A DNA stretch of 64,000 nucleotides. Origin: Pseudomonas sp. 30_B (lineage in GTDB: Bacteria; Pseudomonadota; Gammaproteobacteria; Pseudomonadales; Pseudomonadaceae). Location: assembly GCF_017491605.1 (NCBI RefSeq), contig NZ_JAFGYY010000014.1, forward strand, positions 115,871 to 179,870, read 5' to 3'. The notes beneath the pieces are model-generated. The model was not told the DNA's origin, searched no databases, and was given only the letters and a program-made list of their open reading frames with translations. This document shows positions 53,934-62,468 of the stretch, in pieces. The position numbers were made by a program, and so were the translations under genes. Within the stretch, counting starts at the first letter, position 1. Each line of letters starts with the position of its first letter.

Positions 53934-55313
53934 TCAGGGGCGGGACGGGGCCTGCACGGGCAGACGCACGCGGGCCTGGAGGCCGCCTTCGGGACGGTTG
54001 CTCAGCTTCACGTCGCCGCCCAGGCGTTGCATCGCGCGGTTGACGATGGACAGGCCCAGGCCTGCGCCATTGGGGTTGCCTTCGCTGTAGAACCGCTCGA
54101 AGGCCCGCTCCAGCCGGGCTTCCTCTATCCCCGGGCCGCTGTCCTGCACGGTCAGCAGCAGGTCGTCATCCTGGCGTTCGAGGGCGATGCGCACGGTGGC
54201 GCCAGCGGGGGAGAAGTTCACCGCGTTGCTGACCAGGTTCTGCAGGACCACTTCCAGCGCGCCGCGATCGCTTCGCGTGAGGTAATCGCCGCTGGCGATC
54301 TCAAGGTCCGGTTCCACCTGCTGGCGCAGCATCCAGGGCGTCAGCTCGGCGAGGCTGTCGGTGATCAATGCCTGTACATCCAGCACCTTCCAGTGGCTAC
54401 GGTCGGCGGCCGGCTCCAGGCGCGCCAGGGTCAGCAACTGGTTGACCACCCGGCTGAGCCGATCGACCCCATCGATCAGGAAGTCCAGGGCTTTCTGGCG
54501 CTCCTGCTCGCTGTCCGCCTGGGTGGCGTTCTGTGCGTGCAGGCGCAGGACCGCCAGGGGCGTGCGCATTTCATGGGCCGCGTCGGCGATGAAACGGTGC
54601 TCGCGGTGGAGCAGGGATTCCACCTGGCTGAGCAGGCGGTTGAGCGCCGCCTGCATAGGCTCCAGCTCGCGCGGCAACGGCACCAGTTGCAAGGGTTCCA
54701 GCGAATCGGCATGTCGGCCACGGATCACCCGCGCCATGTTCTGCAGAGGTTCCAGCCCCCAGCCGATCGCCAGCCAGACCAGCAGCGCCAGCGCCAGGCT
54801 GCCGGCCAGGTAGGGCATCAGGGTGTGGCGCACGATGCGGCCGACCAGGTCGTCGCGCACGTCGTAACGCTCGCCCACCCAGATCACCAGCTTCTGCGCC
54901 GGCACCGGCAGCACGAAGCTTCGCCACTGCTGGGCGTCGCGGGTCTCGTTGCTGAAGCCGGGAGCCTTGGGCGGCGTGTCGAAGGTCGGCGCGCTGGGGG
55001 AGCGCACATGCAGCTCGCCGTCATCGCTCCAGACGGCGAAGGCCAGCTTGTTTTCGTACGGGTGGCCAGGGCGCCCCTCGCCGGACTGGCTGAGTGCTTC
55101 ATTGAAGGCGTGGTACAGCGTCTGTCGCTCGGCGCCGGCCAGCGGCAGGCTCATCACGCCCTGCAGCAGGCGGGCGTTCTGGGCCAGGTGGGCGTCGTAG
55201 ATTTCGGCAATCTCGTGGCTGCTGTCGTGGTAGTTGTACAGCGCCAGCAGACCCGTGCCCACCAGCAACAGAAGCATCACCCGCCACAGGGTGCGGCTGC
55301 GCAGCGAGGTCAT
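53934..55313 (-). CDS. Sensor histidine kinase
   Basis: A 459-residue membrane kinase of the QseC/PmrB/TctE group. Two transmembrane helices (about 10-28 and 165-186) flank a periplasmic sensor domain of about 135 residues. The dimerisation motif DAAHEMRTPL contains the phosphorylated His247, then NLVSNAVNFS (N box), DSGPGI (G1) and GAGLGLSI (G2). Its ATG overlaps the stop of the response regulator by one base. The two lie downstream of, and on the same strand as, a four-gene biosynthetic-looking cluster. Confidence 0.9.
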   Translation of the reverse strand: MTSLRSRTLWRVMLLLLVGTGLLALYNYHDSSHEIAEIYDAHLAQNARLLQGVMSLPLAGAERQTLYHAFNEALSQSGEGRPGHPYENKLAFAVWSDDGELHVRSPSAPTFDTPPKAPGFSNETRDAQQWRSFVLPVPAQKLVIWVGERYDVRDDLVGRIVRHTLMPYLAGSLALALLVWLAIGWGLEPLQNMARVIRGRHADSLEPLQLVPLPRELEPMQAALNRLLSQVESLLHREHRFIADAAHEMRTPLAVLRLHAQNATQADSEQERQKALDFLIDGVDRLSRVVNQLLTLARLEPAADRSHWKVLDVQALITDSLAELTPWMLRQQVEPDLEIASGDYLTRSDRGALEVVLQNLVSNAVNFSPAGATVRIALERQDDDLLLTVQDSGPGIEEARLERAFERFYSEGNPNGAGLGLSIVNRAMQRLGGDVKLSNRPEGGLQARVRLPVQAPSRP

Positions 55314-55969
55314 CAGGCTTCCACCAGGTAGCCGATGCCGCGCACGGTGCGGATCAGGCCGCTGAACAGCTTCTTGCGCAGGTGCGAGATGTGCACTTCC
55401 AGGGTGTTGCTTTCGGCGCTTTCATCCCAGCCATAGAGCAGCTGGGTCAGGCGGTCGCGGGTGAAGACCCGGCCCGGTTGCGCCAGCAGTTCGTGCAGCA
55501 GCTGGTATTCCTTGGGCGTGAGCACCACGGGGCGGCCCTGGAAGAAGACCTGCTGGGTCGAAGGGTCGAGGCTCACCCCGGCGTGCTCGATCAGCACCCG
55601 CGCCCGGCCGTTGCTGCGGCGCAGCAGCGCGCGCAGGCGGGCCTGGAGTTCATTGAGGTCGAAGGGTTTCACCAGGTAGTCGTCGGCGCCGGCGTCCAGC
55701 CCGGCGATGCGATCGTCCGTGGCGTCGCGGGCGGTGAGGATCAGCACCGGCACCGTCGAGCCCGACGCGCGCACGCGACTGAGCACCTGCAGGCCGTCGA
55801 GCCGTGGCAGCCCGAGGTCGAGCACCACCAGATCGAACTCCTCGGTCTGCAGGGCGTGCAGCGCGCTTGCGCCGTCCTGCAGCCAGTCGATGGTATAGCC
55901 CTCCTGGCGCAGGCCGGTGCGTACGCCTTCGCCCAGTGCCTGGTCGTCCTCTACCAACAGCAAACGCAT
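55313..55969 (-). CDS. OmpR-family response regulator
   Basis: A 218-residue regulator. The receiver domain has Glu7/Asp8/Asp9 acidic pocket (VEDDQ), phosphorylated Asp51 and a lysine in LVKPFDLNEL near residue 101. A C-terminal winged helix (VVLTPKEYQLLHELLAQPGRVFTRDRL, in parts) binds DNA. It closely resembles QseB, PmrA and TctD-type regulators. It starts 83 bases after the SDR gene of the neighbouring cluster and overlaps the kinase start. Confidence 0.92.
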   Translation of the reverse strand: MRLLLVEDDQALGEGVRTGLRQEGYTIDWLQDGASALHALQTEEFDLVVLDLGLPRLDGLQVLSRVRASGSTVPVLILTARDATDDRIAGLDAGADDYLVKPFDLNELQARLRALLRRSNGRARVLIEHAGVSLDPSTQQVFFQGRPVVLTPKEYQLLHELLAQPGRVFTRDRLTQLLYGWDESAESNTLEVHISHLRKKLFSGLIRTVRGIGYLVEA

Positions 55970-56052
55970 GATCAGTCCTGTCCTGCCTGAATTTCCCTGA
56001 GTAAAGCATCGAACTCGCCGCGCTGGGCCCGCTCGGGGCCATGCGGCTGCGG

Positions 56053-56850
56053 TCAGGGCTGTTGCTCGTGGCGGCTGTGGCGGCGGATCAGGGGCAGCTG
56101 CTTGCGCAGCGCGCGGTCGACGATACCGGGCAGCATGCCATTGATGCGCACGAAGAGTTTTTCCGGCCAGCCCAGGTACAGCTCGCTGCGTTCAGCTTCG
56201 ATGGCGGCGAGCACGGCCCGGGCGACGTCGCGGGGATCGTCGCTGCTGGCCTTGAGCGCTTCGTTGAGTGCCATTGCCGCCGCGCTGTTCATGCCGGTAC
56301 GGGTGGTGCGCGGAGCGACGTAGAGCACGTTCACCGAGGTGTCCGCCAGCTCGCGGCGCAAGGCCTCGGAGAACCCGCGCAGGGCGAACTTGCTGGCACA
56401 GTAGACCGCATAGCCGGGATAACCGATGGAGCCATAGATGGAGCCGACGTTGACGACCAGCGCCTGGCGCTGCTCGCGCAGGGTCGGCAGCAGCAGGCGG
56501 GTGAGGTGCAGGGTGGCGCCGATGTTCAGTTCGATCATGTCGTCGAGGCAGGGCTCTTCCAACTGGTCGAGCATGGCGAACTGGTTGACCCCGGCGACGT
56601 TGATCAGGAGGTTGGCGCCGCCGTTGCGCCGCAGCGCATCCAGCACGGCATGGCGGTCGGCGCCATGGCGCAGGTCGGCGGCCTGCCAGCGCAGGTGTTC
56701 GGGGTAGCGCCGCATCAGCTCGTCCAGTGCTCCGGCGTGACGGCTCACCGCCAGGACCTGGGCACCGGCCGCGCAGAGCTGCTCGGCCAGTGGCAGACCG
56801 ATGCCGCCGCTGGCGCCGGTGAGCAGCACGCGGCATTCAGGCAGGCGCAT
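56053..56850 (-). CDS. Short-chain dehydrogenase of the thermostable-hemolysin cluster
   Basis: A 265-residue SDR. The cofactor motif is TGASGGIG near residue 12, the catalytic serine in VNVGSIYGS near residue 139 and YCASK supplies the Tyr-x-x-x-Lys pair near residues 152-156. A NVAG motif replaces the usual NNAG (INVAGVNQF). It overlaps the upstream haem-oxygenase-like gene by 14 bases and is the last of four tightly packed genes. It may reduce or oxidise an acyl-derived product of that pathway (inference). Confidence 0.85.
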   Translation of the reverse strand: MRLPECRVLLTGASGGIGLPLAEQLCAAGAQVLAVSRHAGALDELMRRYPEHLRWQAADLRHGADRHAVLDALRRNGGANLLINVAGVNQFAMLDQLEEPCLDDMIELNIGATLHLTRLLLPTLREQRQALVVNVGSIYGSIGYPGYAVYCASKFALRGFSEALRRELADTSVNVLYVAPRTTRTGMNSAAAMALNEALKASSDDPRDVARAVLAAIEAERSELYLGWPEKLFVRINGMLPGIVDRALRKQLPLIRRHSRHEQQP

Positions 56851-57523
56851 GCTGCACCTCGTCCTGCTGTGCCCGGGCGCGCGGCAGGCCACGGAACATG
56901 TCGGCGTACAGGCGGTAGACAACCTTTGCCGCGTGGATCACCGCCTCTTGGTCGACCGGGTCCTCCAGGCGGTTCATCAGGCGGCGGTAGGTCTGCATGT
57001 GGCCCTGGTCCAGCGCGCCGTGTGAGCTCAGGTAGCTGAAGGCTTCCGGGGGCAGGCCGAGGCTGCTGCGGATGCTGCCGGCGGCCTGGGTGGCGAGGGC
57101 GATGCTGGTGCCTTCGAGCACGTTGACCATGCCGAACAATCCCACCGGGTTACCGCGCTGGATGAGGTCGTAGAGGAAGGCCACCATCAGCTCGATGGCC
57201 AGCGACGGGCGACCGCTGCGCACGGCTTCGGCGTCGCCGCCGCAGGCGGTGATGTCATCGAGAATCCAGCGTTCGTGGCCGTATTCCTCGTCGATGTATT
57301 CGCATACCGCGCCGCGCAGCCACTCCAGGTGTGCTGGCAGGCGCGCGCCGCAGGCCATCATCAGCGGAACGGTATGGCGGACGTGGTAATAGGCCTGGGT
57401 CAGGAAGGCGATGTAGCCCTCCAGGCTGACGGTTCCTGACAGCGCCTCGCGAATCACCGGGACGCCGAACAGCGCCTCGCGCTCCTGGGCGGTGGCGGAT
57501 TGCAGGGTGTCGAAGAAGGGCAT
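56837..57523 (-). CDS. Haem-oxygenase-like diiron oxidase family protein (TenA/PqqC-like)
   Basis: A 228-residue all-helical protein of the iron-containing redox enzyme (Haem_oxygenas_2/TenA-like) group. Candidate metal ligands are Glu79 or Glu80 and His83 in EEYGHERWILDD, Glu137 in VNVLEGTSIA, and Asp172 and His175 in ALDQGHMQTY, an arrangement used by HDO diiron enzymes such as UndA. Such enzymes oxidise fatty acids or amino acids with oxygen. The ATG at 57523 is chosen; the longer open frame that continues through the upstream ligase gene is an out-of-frame artefact. It starts 11 bases after the ligase stop and overlaps the SDR. Confidence 0.78.
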   Translation of the reverse strand: MPFFDTLQSATAQEREALFGVPVIREALSGTVSLEGYIAFLTQAYYHVRHTVPLMMACGARLPAHLEWLRGAVCEYIDEEYGHERWILDDITACGGDAEAVRSGRPSLAIELMVAFLYDLIQRGNPVGLFGMVNVLEGTSIALATQAAGSIRSSLGLPPEAFSYLSSHGALDQGHMQTYRRLMNRLEDPVDQEAVIHAAKVVYRLYADMFRGLPRARAQQDEVQHAPA

Positions 57524-57534
57524 GGGACAACACC

Positions 57535-59001
57535 TCACTCGGTGACCATTTCGGAAAGGGTTTCGCGGTAGCGCTCGAGGATGGCCGCGCGGCGCGGGCG
57601 GCCATTGGGGGTGAGCAGGCCGCTGGCGCTGCTGAAGGGTTCGGGCAGGCGCGCCCAGCGGTGCACCCGGGCGTAGTCGGGCAGCAGCTCGTTGCACTGG
57701 CGCACCGCCTGTTCCAGGGCCTGGTCGGTGCAGGCCGGGTCCACCGGCCAGAGCAGCGCCAGGTTCTGGTGCAGGCCCTCGCCGTGGACGAAGGCCTGGA
57801 GCACCACGCCGTTCTGGGTCAGCTCGGCTTCGATCCATTCCGGATTGACGTTGCGGCCGAAGCTGGTGATGAACTGGTTCTTCTTGCGGCCGGCGAGGTA
57901 CAGGTAGCCGTCTTCGTCGAAGTGGCCGAGGTCGCCAGTTGGCCACCACTGCCCAAGGTGCGGTGGTTCGCCGAGGTAGCCGAGCAGGGCCGAGCCGCTG
58001 ACCAGCACCTCGCCATCGTCGGCCAGCTTCACCTGCACGTGGGGCAGGGGCCGGCCCACGCTGCCGGGGCGCACCGCGCCGGGGCGGTTCAGGCAGACCA
58101 CCGAGGCGCACTCGGAGAGACCGTAGCCCTCGAACACCGGCAGCCCGACGGCGGCGGCGCGCTGCAGCAGCGACGGCGCTACCCGCGCGCCGCCCACGGC
58201 GACGAACTTCAGCGGACCGACGCGCATCGCGCCACGCTCGATGGCGGTCACCAGGCCCAGTAGCAATTGCGGCACCAGGATCAGGCTTTGCGCGCCGCTC
58301 AGGGCGATGGCGCCGAGCAGCCGCTTCCAGTCCACGCTGCTCGATCCACCCAGGCCTATCTGTTCGCTGGACAGCAGGGTCAGCGTGGCGCCGGCGCAGA
58401 GTGCGGCATACAGACCGAGGTTTTCCAGCAGCACCGCCAGCGGCAGGATGGCCAGGTAACGGCTGGGCTCGGCAGGCCGGCTGGCGGCTTCCAGCTCGCG
58501 GGCGACACGCAGCATGGCGCCGGCATCCAGGCACACGCCCTTGGGCGCGCCGGTGCTGCCGGAGGTGTAGGTGATCTTCGCCGTTCCCAGGGGCAGGCCG
58601 GCATCCACTACCGCCGGGCGGTACCAGAAAGTCTCGCCACGGCTGAAACCGTTGCTGCGTAGTTCGATCTCCATGCCGGGCTCGACCAGGGCCAGGCTGG
58701 CCTGGCTTTGCATCAGGCAATGGGCGCGCTGGGCCGGGCTGAAGAAGGGCGGCAGGATCAGGCAGGGGCGTTCACTGAACAGCGCGGCCAGGTCCCAGAT
58801 CAGGGCCTCCGGGCCATTGTCCAGCGCCAGGGCCAGGGCACCGCCGGGCTGCGCGGCCAGGTGCGCGGCGCGTTGCTCCACGGCCTCCAGCATCTGCGCA
58901 TAGCTGTAGCGCTGGGTCGCGCCACGCAGCGCCAGGCGCTCGCCGTGGTCGCGGGCATGGTGGCGCAGATGGTGCAGGAAGTCTTCCAGCTCAGGCCGCA
59001 T
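57535..59001 (-). CDS. AMP-dependent acyl-CoA synthetase/ligase
   Basis: A 488-residue ANL-superfamily adenylating enzyme. The P-loop TSGSTGAPKG lies near residue 148, GYGLSEC near residue 297, the ATP-binding TGDLGHFDEDGYLYLAGRKKNQ near residue 371 (in parts) and the C-terminal NPEWIEAEL region. It activates a carboxylic acid, possibly a fatty acid, as an acyl adenylate for CoA or another acceptor. Its ATG at 59001 overlaps the stop of the upstream thermostable-hemolysin-family gene by 11 bases. It is shorter than typical long-chain enzymes (about 550 residues). Confidence 0.87.
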   Translation of the reverse strand: MRPELEDFLHHLRHHARDHGERLALRGATQRYSYAQMLEAVEQRAAHLAAQPGGALALALDNGPEALIWDLAALFSERPCLILPPFFSPAQRAHCLMQSQASLALVEPGMEIELRSNGFSRGETFWYRPAVVDAGLPLGTAKITYTSGSTGAPKGVCLDAGAMLRVARELEAASRPAEPSRYLAILPLAVLLENLGLYAALCAGATLTLLSSEQIGLGGSSSVDWKRLLGAIALSGAQSLILVPQLLLGLVTAIERGAMRVGPLKFVAVGGARVAPSLLQRAAAVGLPVFEGYGLSECASVVCLNRPGAVRPGSVGRPLPHVQVKLADDGEVLVSGSALLGYLGEPPHLGQWWPTGDLGHFDEDGYLYLAGRKKNQFITSFGRNVNPEWIEAELTQNGVVLQAFVHGEGLHQNLALLWPVDPACTDQALEQAVRQCNELLPDYARVHRWARLPEPFSSASGLLTPNGRPRRAAILERYRETLSEMVTE

Positions 59002-59674
59002 ATTCGCGCTTCGCACGGTAGAGGAGCACCGGGAAGCCCAGGCGCTGGTAGGCCCCGCTGTTCTCCAGCTGTTCATGGCCGTAGCGGATGCTGCCGGTGA
59101 ACACCTGCGGGTGCTGGTCGTAGTAGTTGCCCCATTCCCGCCGTGCGCCGTTCAGCCGCGCCGGGTCGGCCGGCGCGAGCACCGTTGGCTCCAGGCCCAG
59201 GCGGTGGAAGCTGTTGATCAGCGTCGCCGCGCCGGTGAAGGCGACCCAGCGCAGCCCACGGGCGGCCAGCAGCCAGGTCATCGCGACGATGATCAGGCGC
59301 GCGCTGCCGGCGTTCCGGACGGCCAGATTGCCCACTTCCACCAACTCCTGGCGCGGCACCGCGTAACCGGCGATGCGCGACACAGGGCCTTCCAGCGGCT
59401 CGTCCAGGTAGCGTTCGAGGAACAGCGGCTCCTGCTGCGCCAAGCGGATGCCGGCGACCGCCACCAGCGCGCCGTGGCGGTCGCGCAGGCTGAGCAGCTC
59501 GGGCAGGTAGTGATGCAGGTCGGCGTGGTGGACGCGGTCGAAGCGCTCATGCACGAAGGCTTCGATCTCGCGTCGTTGCGGGTCGTCACGGCCGATCAGG
59601 CTCAGGCTCGCCAGGTGCGTGTCGCGCGGGCCGAAGCGGAACGGAAACAGCGACTCCCATTCGGATTGCGTCAT
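58991..59674 (-). CDS. Thermostable-hemolysin-family protein
   Basis: A 227-residue protein of the T_hemolysin family (PF12261), named after Vibrio delta-thermostable hemolysin. The conserved regions are HHYLPELLSLRDRHGALVAVAGIRLAQQEPLFLERYLDEPLE (in parts, near residues 54-95) and RQELVEVGNLAVRNAGSARLIIVAMTWLLAARGLRWVAFTGAATL (in parts, near residues 107-151). I regard the fold as GNAT- or autoinducer-synthase-like, which fits an acyl-transfer role rather than a toxin, but this is inference. No signal peptide is present. It is the first of four overlapping genes with an acyl ligase, a diiron-type enzyme and an SDR. Confidence 0.78.
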   Translation of the reverse strand: MTQSEWESLFPFRFGPRDTHLASLSLIGRDDPQRREIEAFVHERFDRVHHADLHHYLPELLSLRDRHGALVAVAGIRLAQQEPLFLERYLDEPLEGPVSRIAGYAVPRQELVEVGNLAVRNAGSARLIIVAMTWLLAARGLRWVAFTGAATLINSFHRLGLEPTVLAPADPARLNGARREWGNYYDQHPQVFTGSIRYGHEQLENSGAYQRLGFPVLLYRAKREYAA

Positions 59675-59751
59675 GACTCCCCCCACGATGGTGATAATTC
59701 GTTGGGGGGAGTATTCGCCGCGAATCTGAATGCAATCTTAAGGGGCGCCGT

Positions 59752-60657
59752 TCAGGCCATGTCGCTGCGCTCGAACTCCTCGGCGAGAAAGTCCAGCAGC
59801 GCCCGCACCGATGGCAGCAGTCCGCGCCGCGAGGGGAACACCGCATGGACCACCCCGGTGCGCGGCGACCAGTCCGGCAGCAGGTTGACCAGGCTGCCGT
59901 TGTTGAGGTCCTCGCATACCACCACCGCCGGCAGGTGCACCGCGCCGACTCCGGCCAGCGCGGCCTGGCGCAGCGCCATCAGGTCGTCGGTGACCAGCCG
60001 CGGGTGGTGGCGCACCTGGGCGCTGGCGCCCTTGGGACCGTCCAGCTGCCAGTGGTATTCGCGTTGCACCGAGCCCCAGTGCAGCGTCGGCAATGCCGCC
60101 ACGTCGGCAGGAATCGGCCGCGCCGTCAGCCGTTCACGTAGCGACGGCGCGCCCACCACGCGCTGGCCGCTCTCGCCCAGCACCTTCATCACCAGGTCGG
60201 TGCTTTCCAGCGGTGGGAAGCGCACCCGCAGGGCCACGTCGATACCTTCCTGGATCAGGTCCACCTGGCGGTTGGTGGCGTCCACATGCAGCGCCACCAG
60301 CGGGTGCTCGACCATGAAGCGCGCCAGCATCGGTCCGACCCAGAAGTTCAACAGGGCGGTGGGACAGCTCAGGTGCACCACGCCCTGCGGCTCGGAGCGG
60401 TGGCGTTCGATCACCTCGGCGGCGCCCTCGGCTTCCACCAGCATCGCCAGGCAATGGCGGTAGTACTCCTGGCCGATCTCGGTCACCGAAAAGTGCCGGG
60501 TGGAGCGCTGGATCAGGCGGACACCCAGGCGCTCCTCCAGTGAGGCGATGCGCCGGCTGAGCTTCGACTTGGGCTGGTCCAGGGCGCGACCGGCGGGGGC
60601 GAAGCCGCCATGTTCGACGACCTGGGCGAAGTAATAGAGATCGTTGAGGTCTTCCAT
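59752..60657 (-). CDS. LysR-family regulator
   Basis: A 301-residue LysR regulator with the N-terminal helix-turn-helix PAGRALDQPKSKLSRRIASLEERLG near residues 20-44 and an effector domain after residue 90. It is divergent from the pirin gene, and about 100 bases between them hold both promoters. Such LysR-pirin-isochorismatase arrangements are common in Pseudomonas, so it probably controls the pirin and YcaC genes. It lies upstream of the thermostable-hemolysin cluster on the same strand, but 77 bases away with no overlap. Confidence 0.87.
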   Translation of the reverse strand: MEDLNDLYYFAQVVEHGGFAPAGRALDQPKSKLSRRIASLEERLGVRLIQRSTRHFSVTEIGQEYYRHCLAMLVEAEGAAEVIERHRSEPQGVVHLSCPTALLNFWVGPMLARFMVEHPLVALHVDATNRQVDLIQEGIDVALRVRFPPLESTDLVMKVLGESGQRVVGAPSLRERLTARPIPADVAALPTLHWGSVQREYHWQLDGPKGASAQVRHHPRLVTDDLMALRQAALAGVGAVHLPAVVVCEDLNNGSLVNLLPDWSPRTGVVHAVFPSRRGLLPSVRALLDFLAEEFERSDMA

Positions 60658-60758
60658 TTCAGTGTTCTCCAGATGGAACTCTGAGGTGAATTATCGCCGT
60701 CTACCGACCACATTGTTGCAGATTTATCGTGTCTCCCATGCACTACAGGAGGCACCCC

Positions 60759-61625
60759 ATGAAACAGATTCTCGGCATCTACAGCGCACCCCGGCCGCAC
60801 TGGGTCGGCGATGGCTTCCCGGTTCGCTCGCTGTTCTCCTACGACAACCTGGGCGAGCACCTGAGCCCCTTCCTGCTGCTGGACCACGCCGGTCCCCATG
60901 ACTTCACCCCCAGCGCCAGCCCGCGCGGCGTCGGCCAGCACCCGCACCGCGGCTTCGAGACGGTGACCATCGTCTACCAGGGCGAACTGGAACACCGCGA
61001 CTCCAGCGGTGGCGGCGGCCGCATCGGCCCCGGCGACGTGCAATGGATGACTGCCGGCGACGGCATCCTCCACGAGGAATTCCACTCGCCGGAGTTCAGC
61101 CGCAGCGGCGGCACCCTGCACATGGCGCAGCTCTGGGTGAACCTGCCGGCCCGTGACAAGCGCACCGCCCCGGCCTACCAGACGCTGCTGGCGGCGGACA
61201 TTCCGCAGATCGAGCTGCCCGGCGGCGCCGGCACCCTGCGGGTGATCGCCGGCCGCTATGACGGCGCGGCGGGGCCGGCCCATACCTTCAGTCCGCTGGA
61301 TGTCTGGGACATGCGCCTGAACGCGGGCCACACGCTGGACCTGCGGGTCACCGCGGGGCGCAACACCGCCCTGGTGGTCCTGCGCGGCAACCTGCGACTG
61401 GCCAGCGGCGAAAGCCTGCGCGAAGGGCAACTGGCTTTGTTCGAACGGCGCGGCGACAGCCTGCTGCTGGAGGCGGACAGCGACGCCGTGGTCCTGCTGC
61501 TCAGCGGTGAGCCGCTGAACGAGCCGATCGTCGGCTACGGCCCCTTCGTGATGAACAGCGACCGCGAGATTCGCGAAGCCATCGACGACTTCCGCGAAGG
61601 TCGCTTCGGCCAGCTGAGCCGATGA
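60759..61625 (+). CDS. Pirin-family protein
   Basis: A 288-residue bicupin of the pirin family. The metal ligands lie in HPHRGFETVT (His61, His63) and GDGILHEE (His105, Glu107), with GGRIGPGDVQWMTAG preceding. Bacterial pirins can act as quercetin 2,3-dioxygenases or bind redox regulators; which applies here is unknown. AGGAGG lies directly upstream of the ATG at 60759. It is divergent from the LysR gene and followed by two YcaC-type hydrolases. Confidence 0.88.
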   Translation: MKQILGIYSAPRPHWVGDGFPVRSLFSYDNLGEHLSPFLLLDHAGPHDFTPSASPRGVGQHPHRGFETVTIVYQGELEHRDSSGGGGRIGPGDVQWMTAGDGILHEEFHSPEFSRSGGTLHMAQLWVNLPARDKRTAPAYQTLLAADIPQIELPGGAGTLRVIAGRYDGAAGPAHTFSPLDVWDMRLNAGHTLDLRVTAGRNTALVVLRGNLRLASGESLREGQLALFERRGDSLLLEADSDAVVLLLSGEPLNEPIVGYGPFVMNSDREIREAIDDFREGRFGQLSR

Positions 61626-61727
61626 GTGTCACATCCCGGACTTGGCGGGTGCTTAGTCTGGATCATCTCCCTCGCTGGAATGCGCGGGTCACCGAGGGCC
61701 GGGACGGCCCTTCCGAGGAGAACCACC

Positions 61728-62414
61728 ATGAGCAACTTCTCTCAGATCGCCAACTTCAACGGCCAGCGTCCGGTGATCGACCCCGACGACACCGCCATGC
61801 TGCTCATCGACCACCAGAGCGGCCTGTTCCAGACGGTCAAGGACATGCCCATGACCGAGCTGCGCAACAACGCCATCACCCTGGCGCGGATCGCCACCCT
61901 GGCGAAGATTCCGGTCATCACCACCGCCTCGGTGCCCCAGGGCCCCAATGGCCCGCTGATCCCGGAAATCCACGAAGCCGCGCCGCACGCCCAGTACGTG
62001 GCGCGCAAGGGTGAGATCAATGCCTGGGACAACCCCGAGTTCGTCGCCGCCGTGGAGAAGACCGGCAAGAAGACCCTGATCATTGCCGGCACCATCACCA
62101 GCGTGTGCATGGCCTTCCCCAGCATCAGCGCGGTCAACGCCGGCTATCGGGTGTTTGCCGTGATCGACGCCTCCGGCACCTATTCGAAGATGGCCCAGGA
62201 AATCACCCTGGCCCGCGTGGTACAGGCCGGCGTGGTGCCGATGGACACCGCCGCGGTCGCCTCGGAAATCCAGCGCACCTGGAATCGCCCCGACGCCGCC
62301 CAATGGGCCGAGGCCTATAGCCTAATCTTCCCTCACTACCGTCTGCTGATCGAAAGCTACACCAAGGCGCAGCAGGTAGTGACCGAGCACGAAGTATTGG
62401 ACTCGCAACGCTGA
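61728..62414 (+). CDS. YcaC-related cysteine hydrolase (isochorismatase family)
   Basis: A 228-residue cysteine hydrolase of the isochorismatase superfamily. Asp28 (LLIDHQSG), Lys94 (ARKGEINAW) and Cys127 (TITSVCMAF) fit the usual Asp-Lys-Cys triad. It resembles YcaC but is longer at the C-terminus. The substrate of YcaC enzymes is unknown. GAGGAG precedes the ATG at 61728. It lies 102 bases after the pirin gene and 54 before a second YcaC gene. Confidence 0.88.
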   Translation: MSNFSQIANFNGQRPVIDPDDTAMLLIDHQSGLFQTVKDMPMTELRNNAITLARIATLAKIPVITTASVPQGPNGPLIPEIHEAAPHAQYVARKGEINAWDNPEFVAAVEKTGKKTLIIAGTITSVCMAFPSISAVNAGYRVFAVIDASGTYSKMAQEITLARVVQAGVVPMDTAAVASEIQRTWNRPDAAQWAEAYSLIFPHYRLLIESYTKAQQVVTEHEVLDSQR

Positions 62415-62468
62415 CTCACCCCAGCCCGGCCCTGCGCCGGGCTTTCCACCTGCAAACGAGGAAACGCC

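Noticed and set aside
56837..58720. Possible fusion of the haem-oxygenase-like gene with a long N-terminal extension
   Set aside because: The extension is out of frame with the AMP ligase that occupies the same DNA and shows no domain; the ATG at 57523 gives the normal family length.
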